45,722 nt of DNA from JBCCBV01 sp039033855 (GCA_039033855.1 JBCCBV010000023.1:1-45722); one strand, 5' to 3'; numbered from the stretch's first letter, positions 24,284 through 33,188 are shown. Numbers and translations: made by a program. Notes: generated by a model from the letters alone, not told the origin.

Positions 24284-24763
24284 CTATGCGGGCCGGCTGA
24301 AGAAAACCCGGACCAGCAGCACCGCTTCGAAAATCGACCCGACGGTCAATATCGCGATCAGCGCCAGGAGTTCGACCTTCGACTTGGCGTCCGTACTAGC
24401 AACCTCGTCGCCGCCCGTCGCCCATTCGTAACCCGCGAGCAACCCAGCACACAGGCCAAGGCCACACAACGCCATGCCCAGCACCGGTGCCCAGCGCCTC
24501 CCCTTGCCAACCCCCCATCCAGCCGTGACCAGCAGCCCTGCCGTCAACAGCAGGCCCATGCCTTGCAGGAAAGTGGAGAGCTCGAACCCGCTCCAGTCGT
24601 ACCCCTCTTCCTTGCCGAACATCCCCCAGAGCATGATGACGCCCAGCACGCCAACCAACAGCCCGGGCAAATACATGCCGATTGCGGCCTTCTCGACTAC
24701 GGGCGATCGCCTCGCGGTTTCTTCGGATACCGGATGAGACTCTGGCGAAGCAATCTCGGTCAT
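24284..24763 (-). CDS. Small integral membrane protein of unknown function
   Basis: Not recognised. A 159-residue protein with a hydrophilic N-terminal tail of about 27 residues and four predicted membrane helices: about 30-48 (GMYLPGLLVGVLGVIMLWG), 66-84, 92-110 and 132-153. A soluble loop (about 113-130) joins the last two. GAGGAGGG lies seven bases before the ATG at 24763, which decides it over a TTG six bases upstream. It converges with the aldo/keto reductase and precedes no obvious partner. Confidence 0.75.
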   Translation of the reverse strand: MTEIASPESHPVSEETARRSPVVEKAAIGMYLPGLLVGVLGVIMLWGMFGKEEGYDWSGFELSTFLQGMGLLLTAGLLVTAGWGVGKGRRWAPVLGMALCGLGLCAGLLAGYEWATGGDEVASTDAKSKVELLALIAILTVGSIFEAVLLVRVFFSRPA

Positions 24764-24879
24764 CTTCAAACCCTCCTCAAGTTGCGAAGCTACTCGGCAA
24801 GCCAGTGAACTGCGGTAAGAGACGCCCCAAACGTGCGTCCATTACCTTCGACTACTGAAGTTTCAAGAACAGGGTCGCA

Positions 24880-26742
24880 TTACCGCCGCCGCAGCGCGCC
24901 CAGCCCCGCGGCAAGGCCCCCGAGCACGCCGGGCTCGGGGAGTTCGACCCCTTCGCCCGCGTCGAAGTTCTGGGCCAGCACGTCAAAGTCGAGCAGGTCC
25001 ACCACGCCGTCGCCGGTGAAATCGCCCTGGCCCCAGCCGCCGGGACCGCCGAAGCCTTGGCTCAGCGCGTCGAAGTCGACCAAGTCTACTTCACCGTCGA
25101 GGTTCGCGTCTCCAAACGACGTTCCCGCAAACCCGGGGCCTTCCACCAGGAGCGCAACGTCGGCCGCATCGGATATGCCGTCGCCATCAAGGTCGTAGAC
25201 CGCGTCGCCCAAATTGGCCCGGAGGGTGTCGATGTCGCCCGGCCCCAGAACACCGTCCTGGTCGTAGTCGCCCTCGGGCGTGTCGTTGACCAAAGGCCCG
25301 AGTGGATTGGCGAGCAAGTCGCGCGTCGCCGGGTCGGGGTGTTGGTAGAGGAGCGCCAGGCCGGTCCATGCGGTGCTGGCCGAGTGACGCAGGTTGGGGT
25401 ACGCGAAGCCGAAGCCCGTGGGCGCGCCGTCGGGCCAAGGCGTGGCCACCACCCCCAGGCCGTTGGGGTCGGCGCCGGGAGCGCTGGTGCGGATCGCGTC
25501 GAGGCTGGCGATGAGCACATCGGCCTGATCGGCCCACTTGTCCGCGGGCTCGCCGGGTGCTTCGAACAGCCAGCCCTGCTCGACGCCGACGGCAAGCGCC
25601 AACGCCGCCCCGGCCGTGTTCTCACTCTGGATTTGCGCCCCCTGATCGGTAAACCGCGTGCCCACGAACCCCCGCGTGTCGCCGGGGATTAGTTCGGCCA
25701 GCGTGTCGGTAACCAGCAGATGCGCGGGGTCGGTGTTTGGGGTATCGACGAGGAACCGCATCGACGCCACGGCGCGCGAAGGGTCGTCCAGGCCGGTCAA
25801 CGCCGTCCACGTCTGCGTGTCGGCGGGCACGGGGACGGTGGCGATCTGAATCTGCCCGCCCGGTCCGTCCTGCGTGCCCGTCCAGTACCGCTGACGGGCC
25901 GGGTCGTACATCGCCTGCACAAAGCTTCCCGCGTGATCGGCCATCGCCTGCCACTGGGGGTTCCGCCGGTTGGTGACCGGATCGCGGTCGAGCGCATAGA
26001 GCGAAGACGCAAAGCTGTACACATCCAGGTTGTGCTCGGTCGAGCGCGCGTTGCCCGTGCCGAACAGCACGGCGCCCGTTTGGTCTTGGCCGAGCGAATA
26101 CCCGCCGAACCCGTCGCTCGCGGGCTGCCGGACGTTCTGGTCGATCCAAGAACCGATCTGACGGGCCGCGTCGAGATACGCGCGGTCTCCGGTCTCGGCG
26201 TAATAGGTTGCGAGCGCGATGCCGGCCCACGACATATTCCCCACCGCGGTGTCCGGCGAGCTGATCGACGGACCGGTGTTCCCCGGGCTCTGCAAGTCGT
26301 TGGCGTAATACGCCGCCCGCACCCGGCCGTCGCCCAAGGGGTCGATCTGCTGCACCATGCGGATGCCGTCGAGCAGGCTTTGCGCACGACCGAGCTCGCC
26401 CCGACGGGTCAGGTAGATCGCCGCCACCGACGTGTCGTAGATGTCGGCCCGGTGGTATTGCGCCGCGTAACTGGGATCACCAATGGGCACGTCGTAGCTC
26501 TGGAGCAGCCGCGCCGTTTCGAACCCGGCCGGGTAGTCCCCAGGATGGGCGAACTTGTCCATCTGACGGGCCAGCTGCCCGTCGATCCCTCCGAGCGCTG
26601 CCGGATAGTCGACCTGCGCCTCCGCTGAGCCCGCCAGGGAAGTAAGACAGGCCAGCGAAGCCCCGGCCATGCACAGCGCTTGATGGAGTCGCCGCAAAGA
26701 TCTCTGGGCACCCCGGACCGAGTTAAAGCGCCAAGCGACCAT
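24880..26742 (-). CDS. Secreted (alpha/alpha)-barrel-like protein with dockerin-like repeats and PEP-CTERM tail
   Basis: A 620-residue exported protein. After a long basic N-region, CMAGASLACLTSLAGSAEAQ is a signal peptide. The main part (about 50-490) repeats helical hairpins with patterns such as SWAGIALATYYAETGDRAYLDAARQI and AWTGLALLYQ, as in six-hairpin (alpha/alpha)6 glycosidase-like folds; catalytic residues cannot be assigned. Then come calcium-binding dockerin-like repeats: GDYDQDGVLGPGDIDTLRAN, GDANLDGEVDLVDFDALSQ and GDFTGDGVVDLLDFDVLAQN. The C-terminus LPEPGVLGGLAAGLGALRRR is a PEP-CTERM. The start at 26742 is tentative: the ribosome site is weak. A carbohydrate-active role is plausible, not shown. 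Confidence 0.8.
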   Translation of the reverse strand: MVAWRFNSVRGAQRSLRRLHQALCMAGASLACLTSLAGSAEAQVDYPAALGGIDGQLARQMDKFAHPGDYPAGFETARLLQSYDVPIGDPSYAAQYHRADIYDTSVAAIYLTRRGELGRAQSLLDGIRMVQQIDPLGDGRVRAAYYANDLQSPGNTGPSISSPDTAVGNMSWAGIALATYYAETGDRAYLDAARQIGSWIDQNVRQPASDGFGGYSLGQDQTGAVLFGTGNARSTEHNLDVYSFASSLYALDRDPVTNRRNPQWQAMADHAGSFVQAMYDPARQRYWTGTQDGPGGQIQIATVPVPADTQTWTALTGLDDPSRAVASMRFLVDTPNTDPAHLLVTDTLAELIPGDTRGFVGTRFTDQGAQIQSENTAGAALALAVGVEQGWLFEAPGEPADKWADQADVLIASLDAIRTSAPGADPNGLGVVATPWPDGAPTGFGFAYPNLRHSASTAWTGLALLYQHPDPATRDLLANPLGPLVNDTPEGDYDQDGVLGPGDIDTLRANLGDAVYDLDGDGISDAADVALLVEGPGFAGTSFGDANLDGEVDLVDFDALSQGFGGPGGWGQGDFTGDGVVDLLDFDVLAQNFDAGEGVELPEPGVLGGLAAGLGALRRR

Positions 26743-26816
26743 GACTAAGCCTACCCCGCGACGCGCCGGAGGCCGCTGCAATTCGATCCACCGCCGCTAC
26801 GAACACCGCGTGAGGC

Positions 26817-26846
26817 TTGCTCGCGTCTCGGAAGTGCATCTATAAT
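26817..26846 (+). promoter_or_regulatory. Probable promoter for the initiator tRNA region
   Basis: TTGCTC (26817-26822), an 18-base spacer and a perfect TATAAT (26841-26846) lie about 200 bp upstream of the tRNA. The leader from about 26853 to 27047 includes a GCCGC...GCGGC hairpin but no gene I can name. The transcript may carry a processed leader or a short unknown RNA ahead of the tRNA. Confidence 0.5.
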
Positions 26847-27047
26847 AGAAGGCATAGATGGCGAATAGCCACAGGATGGGAAAAACCGCTTGGCCGCGTG
26901 CCGCAGCACCTTGCCAGGCGGCAGCCATATCCCGAGGCGCCCACGTCACTGCGTGGCCCCGGGTTCGTCGCGGATGACTTTCCCCAGCTTCCGACCGGCT
27001 TGCCCACCGCCGCCCGCGTCGCTACACTCTGCGGTCCAACATATCGG

Positions 27048-27124
<77 letters not shown>

Positions 27125-27136
27125 ATTATCTACAAG

Positions 27137-27166
27137 GGACTTGCGGCAACGCGAGTCCTTTTTTTT
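27137..27166 (+). terminator. Rho-independent terminator with GCAA tetraloop
   Basis: GGACTTGCG (27137-27145) pairs with CGCGAGTCC (27150-27158) around a GCAA loop, followed by eight T residues (27159-27166). It lies 15 bp after the tRNA and inside the element, replacing the tRNA's native terminator that now sits beyond attR. Confidence 0.88.
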
Positions 27167-27182
27167 GCGCCCTTTTCGGGCC

Positions 27183-27209
27183 AACTGCCCCATAAACTGC
27201 CCCATACGG
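27183..27209 (+). repeat. Left arm-type-like tandem repeat
   Basis: Two head-to-tail copies of AACTGCCCCATA (27183-27194 and 27195-27206, the second running on into CGG). A nearly identical pair occurs in the same orientation near the other end (35818-35845). Position about 60 bp inside attL and tandem form suit integrase arm-binding sites. Confidence 0.65.
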
Positions 27210-27259
27210 GCCGGGGCACACGGGACTCGCCAGCAACCAACCCTGCTGGAGAGCCCACC

Positions 27260-28489
27260 ATGTCTCACCTCTACAAGCGCGGCCACGTCTACTACCTCAA
27301 GTACTACCTGGGCGGCCGCCAGAAAGAACTCAGCCTCCGCACCACCGTCCACCAGATCGCCCGCGAGAAGCAGCGCCAGTTCGACTCGGGCCAGGCCCAG
27401 GGCGTCGACAACCCGCTGCCTTCACGCACCCCGCTTCCGAGCGTGCTCGACAAGTACGCCGGCCACATCCGAGCGATCAAGACCGCCAAGTCCGCCCAGA
27501 CCGAGGTCTACTACCTGCGCGAGGTCTTCGGGCCCATCTGCGCAGGCCTGACGATCACCAGCCGGGACCCGTCGCGGCAAACCCGCAAGCGGCCACCCAA
27601 GAGCCTCACCGACGGCCGGCGGCTACTTCCCGTCATCGAAGCCGCTTGCCTGGAAGAGATCACCACGGCGCAGATCGCCGCGTTCGTGGACTTCAAGGTC
27701 CGCGACCAGGGCCTGAAGCCGAAGACCGCCAACCACTACCGCAGCATCCTCCGCCGGCTCTTCAACTGGGCCGTCGAGACCCAAGGCGTCCGCCTGCCGG
27801 GCAACGTCAACCCCGCGTCGCGTGTCCGGCCCTACAAGGAGTCCGCCCCCGAGATCCGGTTCCTCACCCTGCCCCAGATCGACGAGCAGCTGCACGCCCT
27901 GCGATTCAAACCCCAGCTGGAAGCTATGGTCGCCGTGCTCATCTACGCCGGGCTCCGTCGGGAGGAGTTGCTTTGGCTTACCTTGGACGACATCGACCTC
28001 CAACGTCGCCACGGGGGCCACGGCTTGATCCGCGTCCGAGCCAAAACGATCCAGACCGACCAAGGCCCGCGTTTCTGGGAGCCCAAGACCAAGCGCAACC
28101 GGGCCGTGCCGATCAGCCGCGACCTGCGCGGCTACCTCGACAGCTACACGCCGCCCGCCACGCAGGAAGTTGACACCGGCGCCGCTTTCGGGGCAGGCAT
28201 ATTCCGGGGGTGGTTCTTCCCCGGGCCCAAGGGCGACTGGTGGGACCCGGACAACTTCTCGACCGACCTCCGCGACGCCAACCGCGACGCCGGCCTGCCT
28301 TGGTCCAGCCTCGACTTCCGCCACACCTTCGGCAGCCACCTGGCCCAACGCGGCGTGACCCTCTACAAGATCGCCACGCTGATGGGCAACTCGCCCGAAA
28401 TCTGCCGGCGCCACTACGCCAGCCTCACGCCAGAAGTGATGTCTGCAGAGGTGGAGTTCGAACAACTCTCGATTCCTATTCGCGATTGA
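27260..28489 (+). CDS. int: Tyrosine recombinase (element integrase)
   Basis: A 409-residue site-specific recombinase. The N-terminal arm-binding part is followed by a core-binding SAM-like region (about 133-185) and the catalytic domain. Catalytic positions: Arg233 in YAGLRREEL, Lys278 in KTKRNRAVP, Arg354 in LDFRHTF, and the nucleophile Tyr386 in RRHYASL. Two common positions vary: the His of HxxR is Leu351 and the His/Trp before the Tyr is Asn377 (MGNSPE), a variant often seen in phage-type integrases. A GGAGAG site precedes the ATG. It is first in the element, next to attL and reading away from it. Confidence 0.95.
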   Translation: MSHLYKRGHVYYLKYYLGGRQKELSLRTTVHQIAREKQRQFDSGQAQGVDNPLPSRTPLPSVLDKYAGHIRAIKTAKSAQTEVYYLREVFGPICAGLTITSRDPSRQTRKRPPKSLTDGRRLLPVIEAACLEEITTAQIAAFVDFKVRDQGLKPKTANHYRSILRRLFNWAVETQGVRLPGNVNPASRVRPYKESAPEIRFLTLPQIDEQLHALRFKPQLEAMVAVLIYAGLRREELLWLTLDDIDLQRRHGGHGLIRVRAKTIQTDQGPRFWEPKTKRNRAVPISRDLRGYLDSYTPPATQEVDTGAAFGAGIFRGWFFPGPKGDWWDPDNFSTDLRDANRDAGLPWSSLDFRHTFGSHLAQRGVTLYKIATLMGNSPEICRRHYASLTPEVMSAEVEFEQLSIPIRD

Positions 28490-28502
28490 GTACCGCTTGC
28501 CC

Positions 28503-28541
28503 GCCAGTTCACAGTGACTAACTGGCCCCCCAACAGGGGGC
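28503..28541. other. Two adjacent hairpins after the integrase
   Basis: GCCAGTT (28503-28509) pairs with AACTGGC (28520-28526); right after it CCCCC (28527-28531) pairs with GGGGG (28536-28540) around AACA. There is no T-run, so they are not a standard terminator. The rest of this 189-bp gap shows nothing further that I can name. Confidence 0.4.
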
Positions 28542-28678
28542 ACTGTCTACCAGTTCTCCGCGACGGCACTAAAAAAACCCAACTCGGCATGAGTGCGCTA
28601 GGACGGCGCGTCATCCCATCTTATAGTGATGTGTTGTAACTGGACAAGGATTCGAAGCACTCTCTAGAAAGGCCGCAA

Positions 28679-29584
28679 GTGATCCGGGTAAACACGTGCA
28701 ATGACTTCCACGATCGATGCGGGGTGAATTATGAGCTTAGAGACTCTCCAAGGTGCTCTGGTAACACCAAGCGTGCTTTTACACTCGTCGAACTGCTTGT
28801 AACGATTGGGATCATTGCCCTTCTGATCGGCATCATCTTGCCGGTGCTTAGCGGCGCGAAGGAGACCGCCAAAGACCTTCAGTGCAAGAGTCAGCTCCGG
28901 CAGGTTTCACAGGTATTGATCGCGTTTTCTGCATCACACCAAGACCAGCTGCCCTCGAACCGTATCCGCGTGGGCGAGAACGAGCACATGACCTGGCGGG
29001 CTTGGCTGGTGAAACAGGACTATTTGGCGGGAGATATCGCCTCGGGAGAGCAGGTGGTGGAAGGCATGGATAACGCCGGCGGCACCGCGAGCGAGGGCGA
29101 AGTCCAAGACGGTTCGGTCTGGGTGTGCCCGTCGTGCCCCGACGTGCCGTTGCGCGAGGAAGTGGATGGCCCGAGCGTGTGTGTGGGCGACGTCGCCTCG
29201 CACTACGCTTACAACGGCGAGTTGGCGTGGCAGGCGTACCCGCTTCCGGAGGACAAAGACGCGTCCGACTTTGACCTGGTGCAGGTGCGTCGGCCTAGCC
29301 AGACCATCATCGTCATGGAGACGCGGGCGTACTGGCCGGACCTGCGCATCCGCTCGGTGCTGGGCCGCGGCCGATTCCCCGGCGCTCCCGACAAGGGCGC
29401 GGGCGGCGGGTACTTCAGCTTTTGGCATGGCGATCGCCAGGGCAACTGGGCGATGTACGACGGTAGCGTGACCAACATGCACCTGCTCGAGACGCTGGAC
29501 CCGGATTGTCTCTGGCTGGCGGAACCCGCCCCGCTTGGCACGTACGCCGACTACAAGTACCTGATGGCCGAAGAGTATCGTTGA
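28679..29584 (+). CDS. Prepilin-type protein with H-X9-DG motif (DUF1559-like)
   Basis: A 301-residue type IV pilin-like protein. The prepilin signal KRAFTLVELLVTIGIIALLIG (around residues 32-52) has the Phe after the cleaved Ala/Gly position and the Glu at +5, so a prepilin peptidase should process it. The C-terminal part holds the planctomycete-type H-X9-DG signature, HGDRQGNWAMYDG. It may form pseudopili or a cell-surface appendage; many planctomycetes have dozens of copies, and their exact role is unclear. The GTG at 28679 follows AAAGG at a proper distance. It is cargo of the integrative element and the only cargo gene on the plus strand. Confidence 0.88.
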   Translation: MIRVNTCNDFHDRCGVNYELRDSPRCSGNTKRAFTLVELLVTIGIIALLIGIILPVLSGAKETAKDLQCKSQLRQVSQVLIAFSASHQDQLPSNRIRVGENEHMTWRAWLVKQDYLAGDIASGEQVVEGMDNAGGTASEGEVQDGSVWVCPSCPDVPLREEVDGPSVCVGDVASHYAYNGELAWQAYPLPEDKDASDFDLVQVRRPSQTIIVMETRAYWPDLRIRSVLGRGRFPGAPDKGAGGGYFSFWHGDRQGNWAMYDGSVTNMHLLETLDPDCLWLAEPAPLGTYADYKYLMAEEYR

Positions 29585-29648
29585 GCCGATCGTAAGCCGG
29601 CGTCCTGCCTCGGGCAGAGGGTCCGGCCCCAGTAATCCGAGGTCGCGA

Positions 29649-30356
29649 TCAGTTCTTCGCGTGGCGACGGGTGTACAGCCGGCCGGCGTAGCAACGCTCG
29701 GGGATTAGGGTGGCGGTAGAAATGCCGGTGCCTTCGAAATATTCTGTATTCTCTTCCACGCCAGTTACGTAGCCTTGAGCACCGAGGTAGCGGATGCCAA
29801 CGATGCCGCCCTGCTCGTTGCGGGCCCAATCCAGAAAGACGACCTGATGGCCGGCTGTCGTGTTGCGCCATAGTTGCAAGAAATCTCCTGGCTGAGCCTC
29901 GGCCAGCGGGATCTCCTTCCCGACGCCATAGTGCTGCATGGCGTACACGCAGCCCTTCTCTTTCGATGGCTCGGTGGCGTTGTACCAGTCTTCCTGAAAC
30001 AGAAGGATGTCGTCGACATAGGTCTTGGAGAAGTGCCCCTCTTCTTCGAAGATGGCCCACGCGGTGGCGAAGGTGAAGCCTACGCAGTGCCAACCCTGCG
30101 CATCCTTTTTCAGGAAGATGTGGCTGCGGAACGACACGTCGAACGGGATGCCGCTCTCGTACATGTTGCCCAGCGGGGCGTCGGGCACGGCCCGGGCGTG
30201 CGCCAGCACAGTCTCCCCGTCAAGGAAGCGCGGCAAGCTGAGCAGGTAGATGGCGCCGCCGACGATCAAGGCGGCGGCCAGGGTGACGCCGCCGGTCACA
30301 GCCCAGGTCTTGGGCTGTCGCGCGACGCGCTTGAAGTAGTCGGGGTTGAGGCTCAT
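29649..30356 (-). CDS. Membrane-anchored NlpC/P60-like cysteine peptidase
   Basis: A 235-residue protein with a cytoplasmic N-terminus, one membrane helix (about 21-45, VTGGVTLAAALIVGGAIYLL), and an exported domain. CVGFTFATAW (Cys in the first helix) and, 75-80 residues later, GHQVVFLDW (His) after QPGDFLQLW match the Cys/His arrangement of NlpC/P60 and CHAP amidases, which cut peptide bonds in cell wall or proteins. The ATG at 30356 overlaps the stop of the preceding gene as ATGA, so the two are coupled. The frame is open upstream, but only inside that gene. Family is moderately sure; substrate unknown. Confidence 0.7.
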   Translation of the reverse strand: MSLNPDYFKRVARQPKTWAVTGGVTLAAALIVGGAIYLLSLPRFLDGETVLAHARAVPDAPLGNMYESGIPFDVSFRSHIFLKKDAQGWHCVGFTFATAWAIFEEEGHFSKTYVDDILLFQEDWYNATEPSKEKGCVYAMQHYGVGKEIPLAEAQPGDFLQLWRNTTAGHQVVFLDWARNEQGGIVGIRYLGAQGYVTGVEENTEYFEGTGISTATLIPERCYAGRLYTRRHAKN

Positions 30357-31507
30357 GCGGATTTCCGCGTGCGATTCCAGAGCACAACACCGGCTACGCC
30401 CGCCAACCCTGCAACCACGAGGTACAGAATCACTCTGCTGCTCTTGCCTGCGGTGCCAGCCAGTTGAACAGGTGCGGCGGATTCGATTTCGCGCCGCAAC
30501 GTGGCCCCAGGCGTTGAGGCTTCCAGCTGATCTTCTAACTTCTCCCATGCGCTACTAACCGATACTCCTGAGAGCACAAACGGAGACTCGCGTATCGCGT
30601 CACCCGCCTCGTCGAGTTCGTACACAAGCACCCGGCCGGCCGGGATGGTCGCTTCTCCATCGGAATACAAGGCATCGGCGAACCGATTCGCAGAGAGACG
30701 CTCAAAAACCAACTCATCCATCCGCCAGACGTAGGCCCCTGCTGGCGTGGTGCGCACGGAATAGTCGAGATGACGGTGCGGGACCAGGCCAAGCCCGGGC
30801 GCTTCGCGCAGGTCCCGGTGGGACGCAGCTGAAAAAGTGCGGCCTGAACTCACGGTTCGCAGCACGTGATCGGCGATAAACGGTGCGCTGTCGGCCATGC
30901 GGATCTCGGCCATGACGGCCGTAACGCTGCGAGAAGCCGCACGAACGTCGAAGTCGAATCCGATGCCGCGCTCGTGCTCAACTACCCGCGCCCCGTCACC
31001 CATAGACGGAATGAGGCCCGTAGCCCAACTCCGTACCCTTTCTGCCGCGATCCCCCCGGCAAGGCCTTTTTGCAGATAGCTGGTGGGCGCGATGCTTAAA
31101 ACCGTGATGGGCCCGCCCACCCTTAAACGATAGGAGGTAGGTGAACTCGATGCGCGCCATGAGTAGTTGTGCGGGTGGGTTTCTCGAGGTCTGTCCTTTA
31201 CGAAAGGCTGGCTATGAATCGAGAATCCGCCATCCGGATCAACCATCCCTTGGTACCGGTTCTCGATGACCTCCTTCACCGGCGTGAACGGCAACCCTAA
31301 GTCGCCTTGCTGTGGCGGGTGTGCCGCGGGGTCGGTCTCATACAGCGTGACGCGCCAAACAAGATCAAAATGGATCGGCATCGCGGCGATCTCTGCGGCG
31401 CGTCTCTGAGCATCAGGCCATTGCTCTCGCATACCTAGCGGACTTTGAGCGATGGACTGGATCGGCAACGAAACAATCAATGCCACGAGCCAAGCGGTTT
31501 TCGCCAT
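30353..31507 (-). CDS. Exported protein with C-terminal membrane anchor, unknown function
   Basis: Not recognised. A 384-residue protein with a signal peptide (MAKTAWLVALIVSLPIQSIAQ), a large extracytoplasmic domain, and one C-terminal helix (about 355-375) ending in NRTRKSA, so it would be held in the inner membrane facing out. The domain has no clear motif and contains few cysteines. I chose the ATG at 31507 because it starts the signal peptide; the long upstream extension of the frame has no ribosome site. It overlaps the peptidase gene by ATGA, so a joint complex is likely. Confidence 0.72.
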   Translation of the reverse strand: MAKTAWLVALIVSLPIQSIAQSPLGMREQWPDAQRRAAEIAAMPIHFDLVWRVTLYETDPAAHPPQQGDLGLPFTPVKEVIENRYQGMVDPDGGFSIHSQPFVKDRPRETHPHNYSWRASSSPTSYRLRVGGPITVLSIAPTSYLQKGLAGGIAAERVRSWATGLIPSMGDGARVVEHERGIGFDFDVRAASRSVTAVMAEIRMADSAPFIADHVLRTVSSGRTFSAASHRDLREAPGLGLVPHRHLDYSVRTTPAGAYVWRMDELVFERLSANRFADALYSDGEATIPAGRVLVYELDEAGDAIRESPFVLSGVSVSSAWEKLEDQLEASTPGATLRREIESAAPVQLAGTAGKSSRVILYLVVAGLAGVAGVVLWNRTRKSA

Positions 31508-31729
31508 AGACTGCAGCAAAGCGCTCGTAGGGGCGTCCCTCCACGAACGCGTGAATGAATCATCTCGAGCACACGGCATGCGCTCAGAACTTGGAAACAT
31601 TGCGTACCATGCATGCGCAGGGTAGCGTGCAAAAGGATTCGTTCTGGATCCATGTCTGGTCAAGTACATGTTGCTTGTCCTGTTGGCCGCGATCAGACAA
31701 TTCGCTCGCATGCCTTTCTGCCTATATGT

Positions 31730-32179
31730 TCACTTTTGAGGTTCGTCACAGTCCTGGCTATAAGCACTATTATCCCGAGTAATGCCCGTCGGGCCATTTG
31801 AAAGTACTGGCGCAATGCAAGTAATTACCAATTGCCCGCCTTCTTCTTCTTCGAGACAGCCGCCTCCGATATATGTATTTATTAATACGGCGTCCTCGAC
31901 AACTTCACATAACTTGCCAGGGTCCATGCCTTCGCCGGTAATTGGGTCCAATCCATTGCAGTTGTATTGATTTATGTCATATCGCAATTTCGACACCACA
32001 CATATAGTGGCACCGTCAGAGCAGGCGTCCGTTTCTGTAATCTTATCACCTTGAGACTCTACCAAGTGCTTGTCGCGATTCGGGCAATCTGCCTGCGCAA
32101 AAGGGACCGAATAGAAGCCCACGCCAGCGGCTGCGACGATAGCGCATACCGGCGCCATCAACTTACTCTTCATAATCAT
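31730..32179 (-). CDS. Small secreted protein with eight cysteines
   Basis: Not recognised. A 149-residue precursor: signal peptide (MKSKLMAPVCAIVAAAGVGF, cleavage near AQA), then an acidic mature part of about 118 residues with eight cysteines (in DCP, DAC, TIC, YNC, KLC, GGC, ITC, QDC), enough for four disulfides. AAAGGG is seven bases before the ATG at 32179. The gene starts 17 bp inside the end of the redox gene and is expressed with it. GC is lower than in the core genome. A secreted toxin, adhesin or signalling peptide is possible, without proof. Confidence 0.75.
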   Translation of the reverse strand: MIMKSKLMAPVCAIVAAAGVGFYSVPFAQADCPNRDKHLVESQGDKITETDACSDGATICVVSKLRYDINQYNCNGLDPITGEGMDPGKLCEVVEDAVLINTYIGGGCLEEEEGGQLVITCIAPVLSNGPTGITRDNSAYSQDCDEPQK

Positions 32180-33188
32180 AGCGTTGCCCTTTCAGTTGGA
32201 ACGTGCGGGCCTTCTCCATGAAGGGCCCAAAGGTTGCGAGGCGACCCTCGCCCCGCCAGAAGGTGGTGAAGCCCACCGGAGCCGCCGCGCTGGGCGCGGG
32301 ATCGGTGAAGCGCAGGCTGGGGAAGCTCGCCTCAAACTTCTGGCGTTCTTCGGGCGTCAGTTGGCGGTTGGGGGTGAAGGCCCAGAGGGCGTACTCCGGC
32401 CCGCGGCTGAGCACCTCCTGGGCCGTTGTCATGTAGCCCGTGCAGGCGGGGCAGTCAGGCCCGAAGGCGGTAATCATGAGCAGGGCGTCGGGCGAGGGGG
32501 CTGGCGTTTCCGCGCGGATCGATTCGGCCAAGCGCTGGTACGGGCCGAGCTCGGCAACGAGGCTGGGGGCGCGGGTGAGTGCGAAAGTGCGGGTAGAGAG
32601 TTGCTGGTCGAGCGCGTTGTCGCCGGCGGCGACGCCCGCGGCGGGCACAAGACTAAAGATGGCGAAGGCACCCGCGCGGGCTAGAGATTTCCAATGCACG
32701 GCGAGTGACAAGGCGACCAAGGCGAGGAGCCCGGCGGTGATGCCCACCATGAGGCCTGGCGTGGCGGGCACGGTTCCGAGGCAGCCGCAGTCTTGGGTGA
32801 GCGGCGAAACGGCTTCGGGGTCGAGGGGCGTGAGCCGCGAGGCGTGCAGGCCCAGGGCCACGGCGAGGACGGCGCCGGAGGCCAGCAGCGGCCAGGCCTG
32901 GCGGGAACACAAGAGGAAGGCGGCGAAGCCGACCTCAAGCACACCTACCGCAAACGACGGGTGGAGCCAGAGCGGGGTGTCGAGTATCTGGCCAAAGGCC
33001 CACTGGGCTTGCACCAGGCTGTATAGCTTGACGAACCCGATACCAGCGAGAGAGACCGCGAAAGCCAAACGGCCAAACACGGATTGCAAGCGACGTGGCG
33101 GCCTCGTGCCCTTAAGAGACACATCGCCCGATGGCTCGACGGGCGCCGAAGCCCCCCCCTCCCGGATTGGAACCCCCGCGAAAGACAT
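32163..33188 (-). CDS. MauE/DoxX-like membrane protein fused to a CPAC thioredoxin domain
   Basis: A 341-residue redox protein. A basic N-terminal tail is followed by four to five membrane helices (about 38-185) with a CGCLG motif after a helix, as in MauE/DoxX-like disulfide-handling proteins, and then an extracytoplasmic thioredoxin-like domain whose active site is FGPDCPACTGY. It could oxidise or reshuffle disulfides in the Cys-rich protein encoded next to it, with which it overlaps by 17 bp. The ATG at 33188 starts the basic tail; its ribosome site is poor. The membrane and thioredoxin parts are clear; the link to the neighbour is inferred. Confidence 0.8.
   Translation of the reverse strand: MSFAGVPIREGGASAPVEPSGDVSLKGTRPPRRLQSVFGRLAFAVSLAGIGFVKLYSLVQAQWAFGQILDTPLWLHPSFAVGVLEVGFAAFLLCSRQAWPLLASGAVLAVALGLHASRLTPLDPEAVSPLTQDCGCLGTVPATPGLMVGITAGLLALVALSLAVHWKSLARAGAFAIFSLVPAAGVAAGDNALDQQLSTRTFALTRAPSLVAELGPYQRLAESIRAETPAPSPDALLMITAFGPDCPACTGYMTTAQEVLSRGPEYALWAFTPNRQLTPEERQKFEASFPSLRFTDPAPSAAAPVGFTTFWRGEGRLATFGPFMEKARTFQLKGQRYDYEE

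Noticed and set aside
26853..26990. Possible SRP (4.5S) RNA upstream of the tRNA
   Set aside because: GCAGCCATA is present, as in the SRP domain, but the conserved GGAAG tetraloop region is missing and no matching stem could be drawn.
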